Source of the DNA: Funneliformis mosseae
Lineage: Eukaryota > Glomeromycota > Glomeromycetes > Glomerales > Glomeraceae
Length of the DNA stretch: 64,000 nucleotides
NCBI GenBank assembly: GCA_910592005.1
Contig: CAJVPP010000012.1
Location: 1 to 64,000, forward strand
Direction of reading: 5' to 3'
The notes under the pieces: generated by a model
What the model saw: the letters and a program-made list of their open reading frames with translations, nothing else
Told to the model about the DNA's origin: nothing
The model's database searches: none
Part shown: positions 24,202 to 38,104 of the stretch, piece after piece
Position numbering within the stretch: the stretch's first letter is position 1
How the letters are laid out: every line of letters starts with the position of its first letter
Translations under genes and position numbers: made by a program

Positions 24202-25774
24202 GATCTAATAAAAATAATATCTTACTTAAGAATAGTGATTATAATTTTACAATTAATAATGATAATAATTGTAAAATTCTGAGTAATACCTATTATAAAT
24301 AATAGTAATAGTAAAGATATTCATAAATTTTATTCAATTATAAAATATTTTAAAATGCTAAAAAAAGGATTAATTTAGATGAATATAATGAAGTTAATAT
24401 TGATATAATATAGGAGAATATAAATTCAATTGAAAAAGATTCTATTGAAAATTGTTTAATAATTATTTTTAATAAAAATTATCTAATAAGTAATATTAAG
24501 TATAAAAATCTTATTTTATGTGTATTGATAAATATTTTTAAATTTTAATTCTTAAATGATGATATAGATCTTTAATTAATTCAGAACAAAATATCTTTTT
24601 AAGATTACAATAAATATCTAAATTATCAATAGAAAAATAAAAGAAGTATTTATTAAAATCTATTTTTATCAGATAGTAAATCTGAAATTTTAGGATATTA
24701 AAAGAATTTAAGAAATTTGGTTAAAATTTAAAAGACAAGTTAAAAAATAAAACAAAATACATAACAATAAATAAATACTTATCATTTTTATTTTAATACT
24801 AATATTAACATTAATGTTAAAGTTCAATATAATTTCTTTTTTATATTAAATATTTTGAAAATATTTGTAATAATAAAAATTGGTTATATAAAAAGAATTT
24901 TATATAAACTGCTTATTTTTTGTTATTTTTTTAAAACTATCTTATAAAAGCAAAATATAAATTAAAGAAATATAAATTCTTTAAAATAGTAATAATTGAA
25001 ATTTAATGAGTAAATATTTGCTTTTAAAAGATTTTTTTTAGTTTAAAAGTAAAATATATTCAATTGTTATAATATGATAAAAATATGATTAATATTTTTA
25101 TATTATTTATTTGCAAATTAAAAGACATGTCTAGTGATCAATATTATATAAGTGTATAGTTTTATATAAAAATAAATATATATTTTAAATTTTAACTAAA
25201 CTAAATTAATAGTATCAAGAAATCAAATTCTAAAGTTTATTTAATTTTATATTTTTACTATAAAATATATATAAGTTTATATAGTAAATTTTTAATTATT
25301 ATATTCAAATTCACCTTTTTAATAAGCCTAAAATTATAAAATTCTGATTTACTGACTGTAGAGAAATTAATTGTTGAAGTTTGACATTACTTATACAAAA
25401 ATATTATATGACATTGATCTTTAACAATCAATTTTTCTGCAGATAGTAATCAGATTTTTATTATTTTAGATTTATTAGAATTATCTTATTAAGAAAAATC
25501 TGAATCTAAAATTAGTTTTGCCATTTTTTTATTAATTCAAGTTAACTCAAATAAAAAATTACTTTTAATTTAATCTAATAATAAGAATATATAATTAACT
25601 AATAAAATTTTGAAAATTATAAGAATTTAGCAAAATGTATAATTTAATTTAATATTTATTTTTTATATTTTTGAATATATATTGATATAATTTAAATAAT
25701 AAAAAATATTACTTTAATTAAAATTTTTCTATTATCAATTTTTTGAGATACAAATCTTTTTGTATTAGCCTATA
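24202..25774. other. AT-rich intergenic DNA
   Basis: Highly decayed. Around 24540-24760, + strand, a string such as LKDKLKNKTK hints at old transposon coding sequence, but no motif is secure. Confidence 0.4.
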
Positions 25775-25776
25775 TA

Positions 25777-27044
25777 CAGTAGCGGTCATAAGTATCCGAT
25801 CGTCTTTAACTCTGGCTACAAGTAAGTAAATTCAAAATTTTTTTTTTATTTAAAAAATACATAACTAACTAACTAAAATTAATATATTATATAGTCACCA
25901 TCTGATTCTATAAGTGTAGCTGTACGCCTTTTCATGCTAGCTACCAAATTTGCAGTAAGTACAGGTGATAATTAGTTCTATTCTTTTGTAAGTTCCCTTT
26001 AACCCTCTAATTAATCGAATTTTTTTTTTGTAAATTAATTTTCATTAACCTCAAAACGTTTTCTATAGGGTTTTAGTCTGAAGACATTGATGGCCAAAAA
26101 AGTACCTCAATGCCATTTTCTATCTTTCATTTTTTTGCGATTTTCAATCGATACTTTAGATCATTATCTTCTTATAAAATCCAATCTATGTTACCTTCAC
26201 CAAAAAGTTTAAAGGTGAAAGCCAGAAGACCCTGCTCTTAAATAATACACATAAATTCAGCATTAAGGTTCCTCTGAAAGCAAAATAGCTTACCAAATCC
26301 AAAAGCAGAAAAACATCCCTAAACATGAACTTTTGGTGGATGCTTAACAGAATGAAAGACTTTTTTTTTACCAGGAAACTGCCAAACCTTTTTTTTGATG
26401 TATATAATTGAAATGTACTCTTATCTGTAAAAACAACTCGATTCCAATCAAAATTCTTATGTTTTTTTGTCTATTGCAACCTTTTCTTTCAATGGTCTTC
26501 TTTAAGCAAAGGTTTAGAGATTTCATTATTAAACTTTCTTCTAGACTTACGAAGACATCGCTTTACTGTTTCTACACTAAACTCAACACTTTTTTCTTCC
26601 ATTTTTTCTTGTATTTGAATGGCTATTATATTATGTTCTTTCTCTGCTATCTTTACAATCTTGTCATCTTGTTTTGCAGATATTACACAAGGGTACTCCA
26701 ATCTTTCTGAAGTACTTAGGTCTTGATTTTCATGATATTTTTTAAGCTAATAAATAGCTATAGACTTATTATAACGTATTTGTTTAGCAATAAATCCAAA
26801 ACTAAACTTTAGACCAGCTAGTTGCTTACATAAAAAGATAATTTCATATTATTTCTTTAAAGAAAGTTTCATTTTTTAAGCGAAAGTTTGATGATCATCT
26901 AAATTTTTTTTTTTGTATCATTAATACTTATAAATTTACAGGTGATCATGTATTGTATTACATTATATTTCTGGAAAATTTAAGGAGTAATTATATAATA
27001 ATTTTGGATAATCTCAGGTAGTCAGATACTTATAACCGCTACTG
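25777..27044 (-). mobile_element. Tc1/mariner-type DNA transposon, inactive
   Basis: 1268 bp bounded by CAGTAGCGGTCATAAGTATC and, inverted at the right end, CAGTAGCGGTTATAAGTATC, with TA on each side (25775-25776 and 27045-27046). This is the TA target duplication expected of the family. The length matches a single-transposase Tc1 element (1.2-1.8 kb). The terminal repeats differ at only a few positions, so the copy is less decayed than the elements at 39-47 kb. The transposase inside is broken. Confidence 0.88.
25990..26873 (-). pseudogene. Tc1/mariner transposase remnant
   Basis: Read leftward from an ATG at about 26873 (MKLSLKK). The N-terminal helix-turn-helix region is recognisable (LAGLKFSFGFIAKQIRYNKS, then VISAKQDDKIVKI) but has at least two in-frame stops. 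The open piece 26489-26701 ends in KPLLKEDH, a Tc1 hallmark. Downstream, in other frames, are the first catalytic Asp (VVFTDKS), the second (QEDNDPKH) and the NPIEN segment of the third acidic position, with a stop before it. Several frameshifts and stops mean no active enzyme. Confidence 0.8.
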
Positions 27045-27046
27045 TA

Positions 27047-29060
27047 AAGAATACTTAGATAATTAAAAGTAGTTGTAGGACTTATTCTACTCTAACTTCA
27101 GTTATAAGTCTCTAAAATTCAATTTTAATACAAATCATTAAAGAATAAAGAGATCATTTTAATTAATTGTCTTAAATATTTATAAAGTAATATTAACGAT
27201 TTAAAATATTTATTGAATTTTATAAAGTTAAAGCTATATATGATAAATTAGTATTTAGCAATAAGTACTTTGATAATGAATTTTAATAAATCTAAAGGAA
27301 TTTAATACTGATCACACCAATGAAGAGTAATATTTACAGACTATTTAGTAATATATAGCAACTTATAAGGATTCACACACACACATATACTTGAAAATTA
27401 TAAGATCTTTAGATCAATCCTACTTACAGTATCATTCAGATTATAAAACTCAGTTAGAAAAATTATTATTTTTTGATAATTTTTAGTTCTTATAGATTAT
27501 ATCTAAATATAATATCATATTATTTACTTCTTTTACAATAGTATATTTTATAAGGGACTAAGAGAGCGAAGCAAGCTTTCTAAAAAGAGATCACCTATTA
27601 AAATATTTATTGAAAAAAATTGTTACTATAATTAGATATAAAGATAATATATTAAAGAAATATTTTGATAGCATCACTGATAAATTATATCATATTTGAA
27701 TACAGACGAAATAATTTCAATTGTGAGAAATTAAAAGTATTAGCAGTATTAGCTAAAATTATAGAAAAAGACCAAAAAGATACTATTATAGCATCTTTTC
27801 AAAAAAGTAATAAAAGTTCTCTAAAAATGACACTACTAATAGTAATGAATAAAACCATCATCAGAAATTACCACACCTATACCTCAACTACCAACTAATC
27901 CATTATCTTATAATAATATACAATTATGATAATCATATCTAAGAAATAGGAGGTAATATGATAAAAAAGAGAATGACATATATGCTTTTAATTATGAGCA
28001 AAATGTCATATATAAATATTTTAATGATGATGATGAGATACTATAAGAAATGTTCTTCTTTGATAATACAAATGAACTAGAAAGAAGAAAATACTAAGTA
28101 GAATACTTTAATGAGTTATATTTAATATAAATAATAGTAAGAGATCTCTATCTTCTATTATAATAAAAAATGTTTAACAATCAGTAATTATAATAATACT
28201 AATAATTAATTGTCAAGGTCATCAAATTTAAGGATAATAACTTTATCATTAAAAAATACAAATGGTAGATCAACATTTAAAAATCCTTTTAACTTTTTTT
28301 AAGCAACTCAATATAGTTGTGTATTTGACCCTTTTGTATTACTTGATCTTTTTCAAAAATATAATCTATTTACAACTCTAGTTTTACAACTGTAAATTAG
28401 CAATCAATAGGTAACTAATAGTTTGAAAGTAATCCAAATAATAGAAAAAGCAATATGATAAGATAGCAAAATATAACTATCACAGAAATTTCACAATTAA
28501 TAACAGTAATTCAACCATATAATATGTGACTATTATCGAATTATATAGGAGGTAGTTCTCAACTAATTAACACAATAATTTTTTAGTCAATACCTAGCAA
28601 TTTACTATCAACTAATATAAACACTTCCTAGCTAATACCTATATTTTAACTAACTATAGTATTAATAGAAAGAAACAATAATAATGTTTATCTTTAAGTC
28701 ATATAAAGTTTAATAAGATAACTTTAAAAACAGTAATGAGAGAGCAATAGTTAGTGGATTTACTAATATTTAGAGAAGAAAACCAGGATTTAGTAGAGTA
28801 ACTTGAGGCTTTTAAATAAGCCTATAAAGTAAATCATATTAATACTATTTGTTTTATTATAAAATTTTAGAAAATAAAAATTGCTTTTCTTATAAAATTT
28901 TGAAAAATAAAGGAGGATGTTGAAAAGGTTTAAAAAGTAAAAACAATTTTTTTTGAAAATTTTTAACCTATTTTTAAAATATTATTTAGGTATTAATTTT
29001 TTATTAAAAAGTTTTATTGCAAAAGTATAAAAAAATATATATAAGTCTCTTTTATATGCT
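27047..29060. other. AT-rich intergenic DNA with eroded transposon-like text
   Basis: A short CA repeat lies at about 27375-27386. The + frame 27665-27898 (77 codons) and the following 700 bases have mildly lower AT and repeated stops. They may derive from a transposon, but I cannot assign a family. Confidence 0.4.
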
Positions 29061-29730
29061 ATAATTTTATCCTTTAAATTATAGAGCAGGTAAATTTGTC
29101 TGTGAACATAAAAAAAAGTATTAATTTTTTAATAAAAAATAAAATATTAATATTAATAATATAATTATTATATAAAAAATATAGTTTAATATATATTATA
29201 TCAACTTTATTAGAAAAAATTTAAGTTTATTAAGAAGATTTTAAATAATTCAATTTTTAAATTAAGTTTTGAAAAATTTATTGTAATAATTTTTTAAAAA
29301 TTTTCTTAAAATTCATATGTTTGTGAATTAATTAAATCACTTTATTATTAATAAAGTCATAAAATTTTAGTAAATTATAAAAACTATAATAATTAAAGTT
29401 ATTCTTCATGATAAATATTATAATATTCTATTATAATTAATATTGCTAAAAGTAAATATTAATAAGTTAGTCAAAGATCAATAATAAAATTTTTTAATTT
29501 ATAATTTTTTTAAAAATTATAAATTTTTAGCTTATAAATAATCTTAAATTATTTATTATATAAGTAAAAATAAAATTTACTATAATATTATATATATTTA
29601 TAAAATTAATTTAAAAAAAAAATTTTTTAAAATTTTAATTTTTCATAAAAGTAAATTAAAAGAGAATTTATAATAAATAAGCAGGCAAATTTGCCTGTGA
29701 ACCTCTATAGTTTAAAGGATAATATAAATC
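29061..29730. mobile_element. Palindrome-ended inverted-repeat element
   Basis: The ends are TATCCTTTAAATTATAGAG (29069-29087) and, inverted, TATCCTTTAAACTATAGAG (about 29703-29722). Just inside each end sits the same near-palindrome in direct orientation: AGCAGGTAAATTTGTCTGTG (29085-29104) and AGCAGGCAAATTTGCCTGTG (29680-29699). The second has a perfect CAGGCAAATTTGCCTG core. The interior is AT-rich without frames. Probably a non-autonomous TIR element. Confidence 0.6.
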
Positions 29731-30059
29731 AATTTTTTATAAATTAAATATCAATTTTTTTTATTATACCCTTTTTAATCTTATTAATTTTTATTTATCT
29801 ATTATCGTTATGTTTAAATTACTAAATATTTATATAATATTTATATTAAGATTTAAATTTTTTTAATTTTTTTAATATCTAATTTTTAAGCTTTATTATA
29901 TAATATAACTACATGTTACTGATTAACATACTTTAAAATATCATTTTAAAAAACTAAATAATTTAAAAACAGATTAGTGTTTTTTTTTTATTTTCTATAA
30001 ATGATATTAATTTTTTTTTAATAAATGTTAATAAATATTAGTTGGATTTTAAATAAATT
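29731..30059. other. AT-rich spacer
   Basis: No gene or repeat recognised. Confidence 0.5.
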
Positions 30060-30440
30060 TAAAATATTTGTATTTAAAATATAATAGAATCAAACTTAAT
30101 TTCATTTTTATATTAATTTTATTTAGTCTTCTTTATTTAAAAATAAAATTATACTTTTTCTCTTTCTTATTTTTAGAATGATACTTTACTTTGAAATTAG
30201 AGTATTTGAAATATTTATATATAAAATACTGTATAATAGAGTTAAGATTAGTTTCATTTTTTTATTTTATTTTTTATTTAAAAGTAAAACTAATCTTTTT
30301 TTTTTTTCTTATTTTTAGAATAATACTTCACCTTAAAATTAGAGTACTTAAAATATTTGTGTCTAATATAATAGAGTCAAAGATTATAATTAATTTTATT
30401 TATTTAGCTTTATTTTATTTATTCATTAAAGATAATGGTA
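30060..30440. repeat. Tandem repeat, ~142 bp unit, about 2.7 copies
   Basis: The block AAAATATTTGTATTTAAAAT...ATAATAGAGTCAA recurs at about 30061, 30207 and 30350. The following block CTTATTTTTAGAATGATACT / CTTATTTTTAGAATAATACT recurs at about 30166 and 30308. Spacing is 140-146 bp. The 90-codon + frame at 30191-30463 lies inside the repeat and is not considered a gene. Confidence 0.65.
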
Positions 30441-33400
30441 ATTTTTTTTCCTTATTACTTTAGATAAACTTAAAAAGTATAATAATTTTATAGTAATAAT
30501 AAAAAAATATTCTGATAAATTTTATATCAAAAATTTTTATTATAATTCAATATAATATAAAAAAAGTTATATATATATGTTATTTTGTATTATGCTATAT
30601 AGATAATTTATTATTAAATTAATATCATATAATATAATTAATAATTAGTAATTTTTATTTTCAGTTAATTTTTACTTCTAATAAGTATTAAAATCGTTTA
30701 ATTTTTTAATAATTTATTTTAAATTTATAATAATTAATTATTAAATAAAAATACAAGCAAATTTATATATTGTATAATATTATTAAAAAAATAAAAAATA
30801 TAAATATAAATTTATTAATAAAATAATAATTACATTTATTTTAATATTATTTTTTTAATATTTTAAAAATATAAAAATCTATTTTTATTAATTCAAAATG
30901 AAGTGAAAGACTATATATTTCTATATAAAATATCTTGATATTCTACTATTTAATAATTTAATCAATATTGATTAACTTTTATAATTACATAAAAATTTAT
31001 ATAAAATACTTATATAAATTTTTTAGTTAAAATCATTTTAGATTTAATAATAATTTACATTTTTTAGTATTATTAAAAACTAATTATATTTATATAAAAT
31101 TTTTAATATAGATCAATTTTATAGATTATTATTTTATTTTTTAAATATTTTTTATTTTTTTTATTTTATTTTAATTATTTAATTATTTTTTTTATTATTT
31201 TATATAAATTTATTTTTAATAAATTATATTATATACTTTATAAAATGAAATATTTATTTGTAAATCAATATTTTTTTTTAATTATTTTAAAAATTAGTAT
31301 AAAATTTAAAACTTGAAATTATATGAGCATTATATTAATAAATTATATATAATAAATAAATTTTATATAGATTAAAATATGAAAAGCTGGTTATAAAAAT
31401 TGTATAACTAGTATATTATTTATATATGGTTAATCTAAAATTTATAAGCCTAAAAAAGTTTTTAATATATCTAAATAAATAAATAAAAAAGTAAATAATG
31501 TAATTGCTAATATTATATTATTATTTTCTAATTAGTAAAATGATAATATCTATATATTTCAATATTTATAGTTGAATATAATCATATTCACTATATAGAT
31601 ACAAATTATTTTACATTAGTTTATCATGTTTTATTAAAGTAATATTTGATAAAGTTTAATTTTACACAATTATAGCAAATCTTAACGTATTTGTATAATA
31701 TTAATTATTTGAAGTAAGATATTCAAATAAGATATTATTTTTAAAAGATTTATTTAATGCTATTTAAAAAGTAAAAAAAAATAGCATAATCAATATCAGA
31801 TAATGAATTAAATATTGATATCTCAAATTTATTAAAAGAAATAATTTTTTTGAAACAAAATGATCCTTTTGGTTTGTTAATTATTTACTAATTAATAAAA
31901 ATTATGTGAATGATATATAAGCAAATCAATTTATACTTTATATATTCAATGTTATTATTTACAATACTATATTTTAAATTAATAAATACAATATATTAAT
32001 TATGTTATTTATAGCAGAAATAAATCAAGATTAATTTCTTAAGCTTTAATTAGAGATAAATATAAAAAAATTCTTTTCTTAGGTTATAAAAAATTTAAAA
32101 AGACTACAAATAATATTGTATTTTATGTTATTTTTCTAATGCTGATAATATAATATATAATACAATCAAGAAAAATTTTTTTATAGTATATTTAATATTA
32201 TATATTTTATATTAATAAAATATCAAGAAATATATATAGTAAACTTAATAACCAATTTCAAGAATTTTTTATTGTATTTGATGATTTATGTAACACATTA
32301 AACATTCAATAATTTTTAAATGAGGATTTACTTAATAAATAAAATGTTATAAGGTAATATCTTATTAATAATCTATATTTAATATATATAAAATAATAAA
32401 ATATTATATTAATTATATTTTAATATAGTAATATAGATAACATAATATATAAAAAAATTAATATAGTTATTAAATAATTCATAAATAATTATAATACTTT
32501 TTGTAGATTATTTTATGATATTGAAAAATAATTAAAATAAGATAATTATAGCAATTAGTATAATATACAGTTACTTTCTAATATTAATAAAATTTTATCC
32601 AAATATTTACATCTGAAATTACTTATATTACAATAAAAACAAATTCAAAATAGCTTTTTATACAATATTAAACTATTAAAAAATTATATAGTTTATCTAA
32701 AAGAGTAATGCAGATTTCTGTTGATTGTAATAATAATAAAATTGAAATTTTCTTAAAATTTATATTAAAATAAAAAGAATATAAATTTAAATATAATAAA
32801 AGTTCTAATAAAAAAATGAAAGTTTTAATAAACAAAAACTTTTAAAGTAAATAATTCAGTTATTAACAATTGTATTAAAAGCTGATCTACTAAAAAAGTG
32901 AGATTTAAAAATATTGTTAAGTTATTTAAAGATAAAGTAATATTAAAGATCAGATATGTTAAATTGTAAGGAATATCAAATCACAATTTACGAATATGTA
33001 CTAAGTTATATAGAAATTGTGGTAATTTAAATCATAGAATCTATCAATATAAAAATTAATTTTATTTGCTACTTAATTAATATAATTACTGATTACAAAT
33101 AGTTATTTATTATTATTTTTATATGATAATAAATAATTAAATATCACTATATAATTACAAATAATAATATTATTATAAAAATCTAAAATACTAATATTAA
33201 TATTAAATTAATATCACTATTATCAATTAATGATAATTAAATCAAGATCATTGAATTTATCTAATTTGATTTGATTTGATTTTGACTTTATATTTAAAAT
33301 ACTTTATATAATTGAATTAATATCAAATTGTTGCTAATTTACAGTTAAATTTATATTTTGAATTGATTCTAAATTGAAACTAATTTTAGACTAATTTATA

Positions 33401-34076
33401 ATTAAATTTAAATTCTGAAATTGATGCCAAATTGTTTTTCTGATCCGTACTAATTTAGGTAAATCAGAAAACATATAATTCAGCTGTAAATAGTATTAAA
33501 ATCAACTAAAATACAGCCATCTGATTTTTAGCCAATTTGAATTATTTTTATTAGTATAATTTCTTTATTTGTTTATAAATTCATAATTATAAATAAAATA
33601 TTTTTTAGATTTATTAAATAAAAAATTATGTTTTATTATATTTTGTAAATATAAAATCAATTATGAATACTATTACTTTACTTTGCTTATAAATTTAAAA
33701 ATTTATTTAAAAATTATTAATAATATTATTGTTTTATTTACATATGTAAGATGATTTATTTTAAATTTAATGAATTTAAATTTAATAAAATTTTATCTTA
33801 TAATATAACTATTATTTTTAATAAATTGTTACAAATGATAATTATTTGTTATAAATAATATTAAATTATTAAAGTTTTAATAATAAATAAAAAATTTTAT
33901 AACTAATATAATAATGATTTCCATTTGTATAAATTTATATAAATTATTTTCTGATTTATATAATTTATTTATTTATAAAATATAACCGAATTAGTGAAAT
34001 TAAAAATATTTCAAATGCTTTATAATAATACTAACACTATTAATATAAAATTTTTAGTTCTTTTACAAAATAAGAA
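30441..34076. other. AT-rich intergenic DNA with old transposon traces
   Basis: Mostly featureless. Around 32880-33060 one + frame reads KVRFKNIVKLFKDKV, then after a stop ISNHNLRICTKLYRNCGNLN and HRIYQ. This resembles a zinc-knuckle-like segment near the end of mobile-element proteins, but the Cys/His spacing is incomplete. 33300-33440 contains 2-3 degenerate ~60 bp units around AATTTATATTTTGAATTGAT. Confidence 0.35.
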
Positions 34077-34277
34077 GATTTTCTAATTATAGTTTTTTTT
34101 AATGTGCAGTAACATGAGAGATAACATGGGATTACCAGATTTACTAGTAAATTGTACCCCAAATGGATCCCCCTTAGGTCTACGATACCCTCATAGGAGC
34201 ATCAGCAACCCTGCCTTAGAGGCGGTTACCAACCTAATTTTTTTTTTAAACGATGTGCTGATTTCCTAATTATAGTT
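34077..34277 (-). mobile_element. Short poly(A) retroposon (SINE-like) with 18-bp target site duplication
   Basis: GATTTTCTAATTATAGTT (34077-34094) and GATTTCCTAATTATAGTT (34260-34277) differ at one base and flank a 165-bp insert. On the minus strand the insert ends in a run of A immediately before one duplication, as expected for target-primed reverse transcription. The body (about 34105-34235) is markedly richer in G+C than the neighbourhood (for example CCCTGCCTTAGAGGCGGTTA). I see no clear pol III A/B boxes, so it may be a SINE, a truncated LINE tail or a retrocopied non-coding RNA. Homology to a known RNA is not recognised. Confidence 0.65.
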
Positions 34278-36005
34278 AATCTAATTAAAGTTAATGTAAT
34301 GAAATCGTGTAACACTTCATTTATCTTGCAAGTCGGAAGTCAAACCAAGATAGTAAGCAGACATGAAAAATAATAAAGAAATTTTTATTTGCCTTATTTT
34401 AAAGCCATATTTGTTCTCTAAATATCGGAAAAAATCTGAATTTTTTTTCTTATTTAAGATTTGTCGGTTTATAATTTTTTTTTTTTAATGACTGCGCAGA
34501 ATGTGAATACACGGGATGATCCGACTCATTTAGGAGCTCTATTTAATTAATTAATTATTTATTTATTTGAGTTGAAAATTTGGAGAGGTGATACAACCCC
34601 TGAAATTTTTTTAATGATGTAATGGAACCGTTTTTGTTTGTTTAATTAAACAAATGATGAATGCAGTCTTAATCTTATTTCTGCGCCCGCTTGCTAATCA
34701 TAAAAAAATTTTTTTTTTCAAATATTAACCAATTAATTTAAGTTAGTAATCACGTTTAATTTAAAACTAGAAGTAGCACAGGTTTATACACTCGATTGTT
34801 ATAAAAAAATTTACCTCAACATTTTCAAATTTGGCTTAGATGAAAGTTTAAAATCAAAGATATGTGCGTGAGAAAGAGAGACTTCTAATCTAAGACATAA
34901 ACAGATGTCTGATAGTTTCACGAAAAATAAAGTTAGAAATTTCTAGAAAAAAATGTTTGAAATTCAAACTTGTTTACAGATGATAATGATAATGTGGGCG
35001 TAGATGATTGTTAATTTTTTTGACACGGTTATCACCTTTTAAAACTATTAATATAAAAACTTAATGATTTAATTACCCTCGTTGCCGGAAAATCAGTTCA
35101 TTTCCGTTATATTTTTCCTTAATTTGGAAAAATAATTTTTATGATAGTTAGGTTAGACTATCAAAATAGATTATATCATACGACATCATCGCCATCATCA
35201 TCATTTATTATCTATGATAAAATTATGGTGGAAATAATTTCCCTTCCCCACAAATGACATGGAAGAACTTTATTCTTTGGTTTGAAATATAAATTCGATC
35301 TACTGTGAAAAAAGATGGAGAATTACTCGAAGGAACTAATATGCGCCATGTTTCTCCTTTCGGAGTTTTCAATACTCTTTATAGTTACAAAGTCTGTGCA
35401 TAGAAGTATTTCATAAATACAAAAAATTTTCGTACTAACTTATATTGTGTCGATTGTTGTTATAATAGATTCACCTTTGTACAAAATTGTATTGTGAATC
35501 ATGACTATGTGAATTTTTCATTCCGACTTCGGTAATTTATCGGCCCTTCATAACATGATATTCTAAACCTGTTTTCACGAGTACAAGAATATGTATTCTC
35601 ATTCAAAAATAATGCAATTTATATTATGAGAATGTGAGATTTTTTTTGAGGTCGTACAAATTATGATCAGTATATATAAATATTGTCATATTTTTTTTGC
35701 ATTTATAATAAATTCTTCCATGACCATTACAAAGTTCTTATAATTTTAAATTTTATCTTTTATTTGCTTGTACAATTAATATAAAATTTTTCAACCGTTT
35801 TATGTAAATAACGGTTTGAAATAAAAAGACTTTATTCATAAATTTTTTGTACATTTTTTTAATTTACTCGAGTGTTCGTCAAAACAAATCATTCTATCCG
35901 TCTTTAACTTAAGAGGCATTTAATTATTTATCAATCAACCAAAAAAAGATTTTCGGGGGGTTTTTTTTTTTTTCTCTCTTCATAAATTACCCTTTACGAA
36001 AAAGG
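34278..36005. other. 5' flank of the ceramide glucosyltransferase gene
   Basis: Moderately AT-rich with several homopolymer T tracts and no coding frame. A (CAT)n-like tract is at about 35184-35203. Immediately before the start codon is a G-run and a pyrimidine block (about 35954-35980) that is probably 5' leader or core promoter. No TATA box or CACGTG was identified close to the start. Confidence 0.45.
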
Positions 36006-38073
36006 ATGAACGATAGTATATTTCAACTTATTCAAGGTCAAATACCTTCCGAGATAATTCCCCATTATCTAATGCAGACTTATACTGATGGCCAACAAAT
36101 AATAATACGTCATCATGTTTCAGTTTGGGAAACATCATCTAGATCACAAATTTTCTTCATGATTCTCTCAATTAACTTATGGTTAACGATGATGGGTTTT
36201 GCAATTTTAGGGTATTTTGTTGCGTGAGTATCATTTAAAATATGAATGAAGAATAAATGCTATAAAATTCATCAAAACTCATTAAATATTTTCTATTTAC
36301 TTTGTAGTAAGGCTCGATATAGAACTTCAAAAAGATCCAATTCCTCACAATTACCATTAGACAAAGCACCTGGAGTGACGATAATAAGACCACTTAAAGG
36401 TGTTGATTGTAATTTATGCGAGAATTTGATTTCATCATTTCGACAAGATTATCCGAATTTCGAAATCATATTCTCGGTAGCAAACGAGAATGATCCTGCT
36501 GTAAAAGTTGTTAAAAAGTTAATGATGAGGTATCCAAAAGTAGATGCTAAATTAATTATAGGTTGGTAATCGTTTTCGTTTTTTAAAATTTATCGTTTTT
36601 AATGATTCAATGCGTTCACACTTACATATTATTCTATATAGGTGAACGTGATGTTGGTGTTAATCCGAAAATAAATAATTTGATTCGTCCGTATGAATCA
36701 GCTAATAATGACATTATTTGGATTTTGGATTCTAATGTTTATGTCGATTCGGGATGTTTAGGTAGATCGGTAGATAAATTATCTCAGCCGGGTGTTGGTC
36801 TTGTTCATCATCTCCCTTTTGCAGTTCGTCCAGACACTTTTGGTTCCGAATTGGAAATGATGTTTATGGATACCGTTCACGCCAAGATGTATTTGGCAAT
36901 CAACGCAATTGGACCTGATAGTTGCGTCGTTGGTAAATCCAACTTGTATCGTAAAAGTGATATTGAAAGTGTCGGTGGATTAGCTCAATTTGGTAAATAT
37001 ATGGCTGAAGATAATCTTATCGCTCGTGCCCTATGGAGGAAGGGGTACAAACATGAGATGACTAGTGATTTGGCATATCAACCTCTTGGTTCAATGGCAA
37101 CTGCCGATTATTTTTTCCGTCGTTCACGTTGGGCTCGAATTCGTAAATACACGGTTACGGCAGCCACAATATTAGAACCTTTTACGGAATCAATCATTTG
37201 CGGATTATGCGCATCTTATGGATTCCATAATTTATGGAACATTCATCCGTTAAATTTTTTGGCTTTCCATATTATCACTTGGTTCATGATTGACTTGAAA
37301 TTGTTTCAAGCTTTGAGTAGGAAAAAGGTTGAGATGGAAAGTTTGCGTGGTTTCATCATGGCTTGGGCCTTGCGTGAAATTACAGCTTTGCCATTATACG
37401 TTTATTCTGTACTTGGTAATACTGTAGATTGGCGTGATGGTACTTTTTATTTGAAGCGAGATTCAACTGTTGTCAAAATTCCTTCACCACATCAAAAAAC
37501 AAGCGTTGTTGGTAGTCTGTCATTGCCTTCTATAGCTCGCAAAGTTGCCGCTGTTGCGAATTATAATACTACTCATTCAACTTCAGATAGTCAAAGATCT
37601 GCGTTTTTCAAGCAACAATTTATTGTTTCAACTCTCACTTCGCTGATATTGATTATTGACATTGTAATGGACATCTTGTTTAAGAGTCAACGTAATGGAA
37701 ATCCTGTAGAGAATACTGAAGCATGTGTCCTGGAAAATGAGGGTAAGGAAAAAATGAGAAGACATATAAGTGACAGACAGACAAAACGTGTCTCAGGAAA
37801 TAATGACGTTAATGTTGGAGATGATGATTATGAAACGAGTGTAGAAATTGATAGTGCTGATGAAAAAGAGATATCTAATCGAGATGATCCAATAATTCAA
37901 GCTGCGGGTCATTATCTAAGAAGTTCCTTGAGTAAGACAAGTAGTCATTATTTTGGTGTACCCTATCATAATGAACCCGAATATATGGACAATTCAGATA
38001 TTGAAGTTGCTTCGTCTTCATCGTCTCCAAATAGTGCCGAGTCGATGTCTCGTCGAAGCTCCACTTCTTCCAT

Positions 38074-38104
<31 letters not shown>

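Noticed and set aside
26408..26710. 100-codon + strand frame inside the Tc1 element
   Set aside because: It is the antisense shadow of the transposase remnant, which reads with recognisable motifs on the minus strand.
30191..30463. 90-codon + frame of I/L/F/K residues
   Set aside because: Falls in a 142-bp tandem repeat of AT-rich DNA and lacks coding texture.
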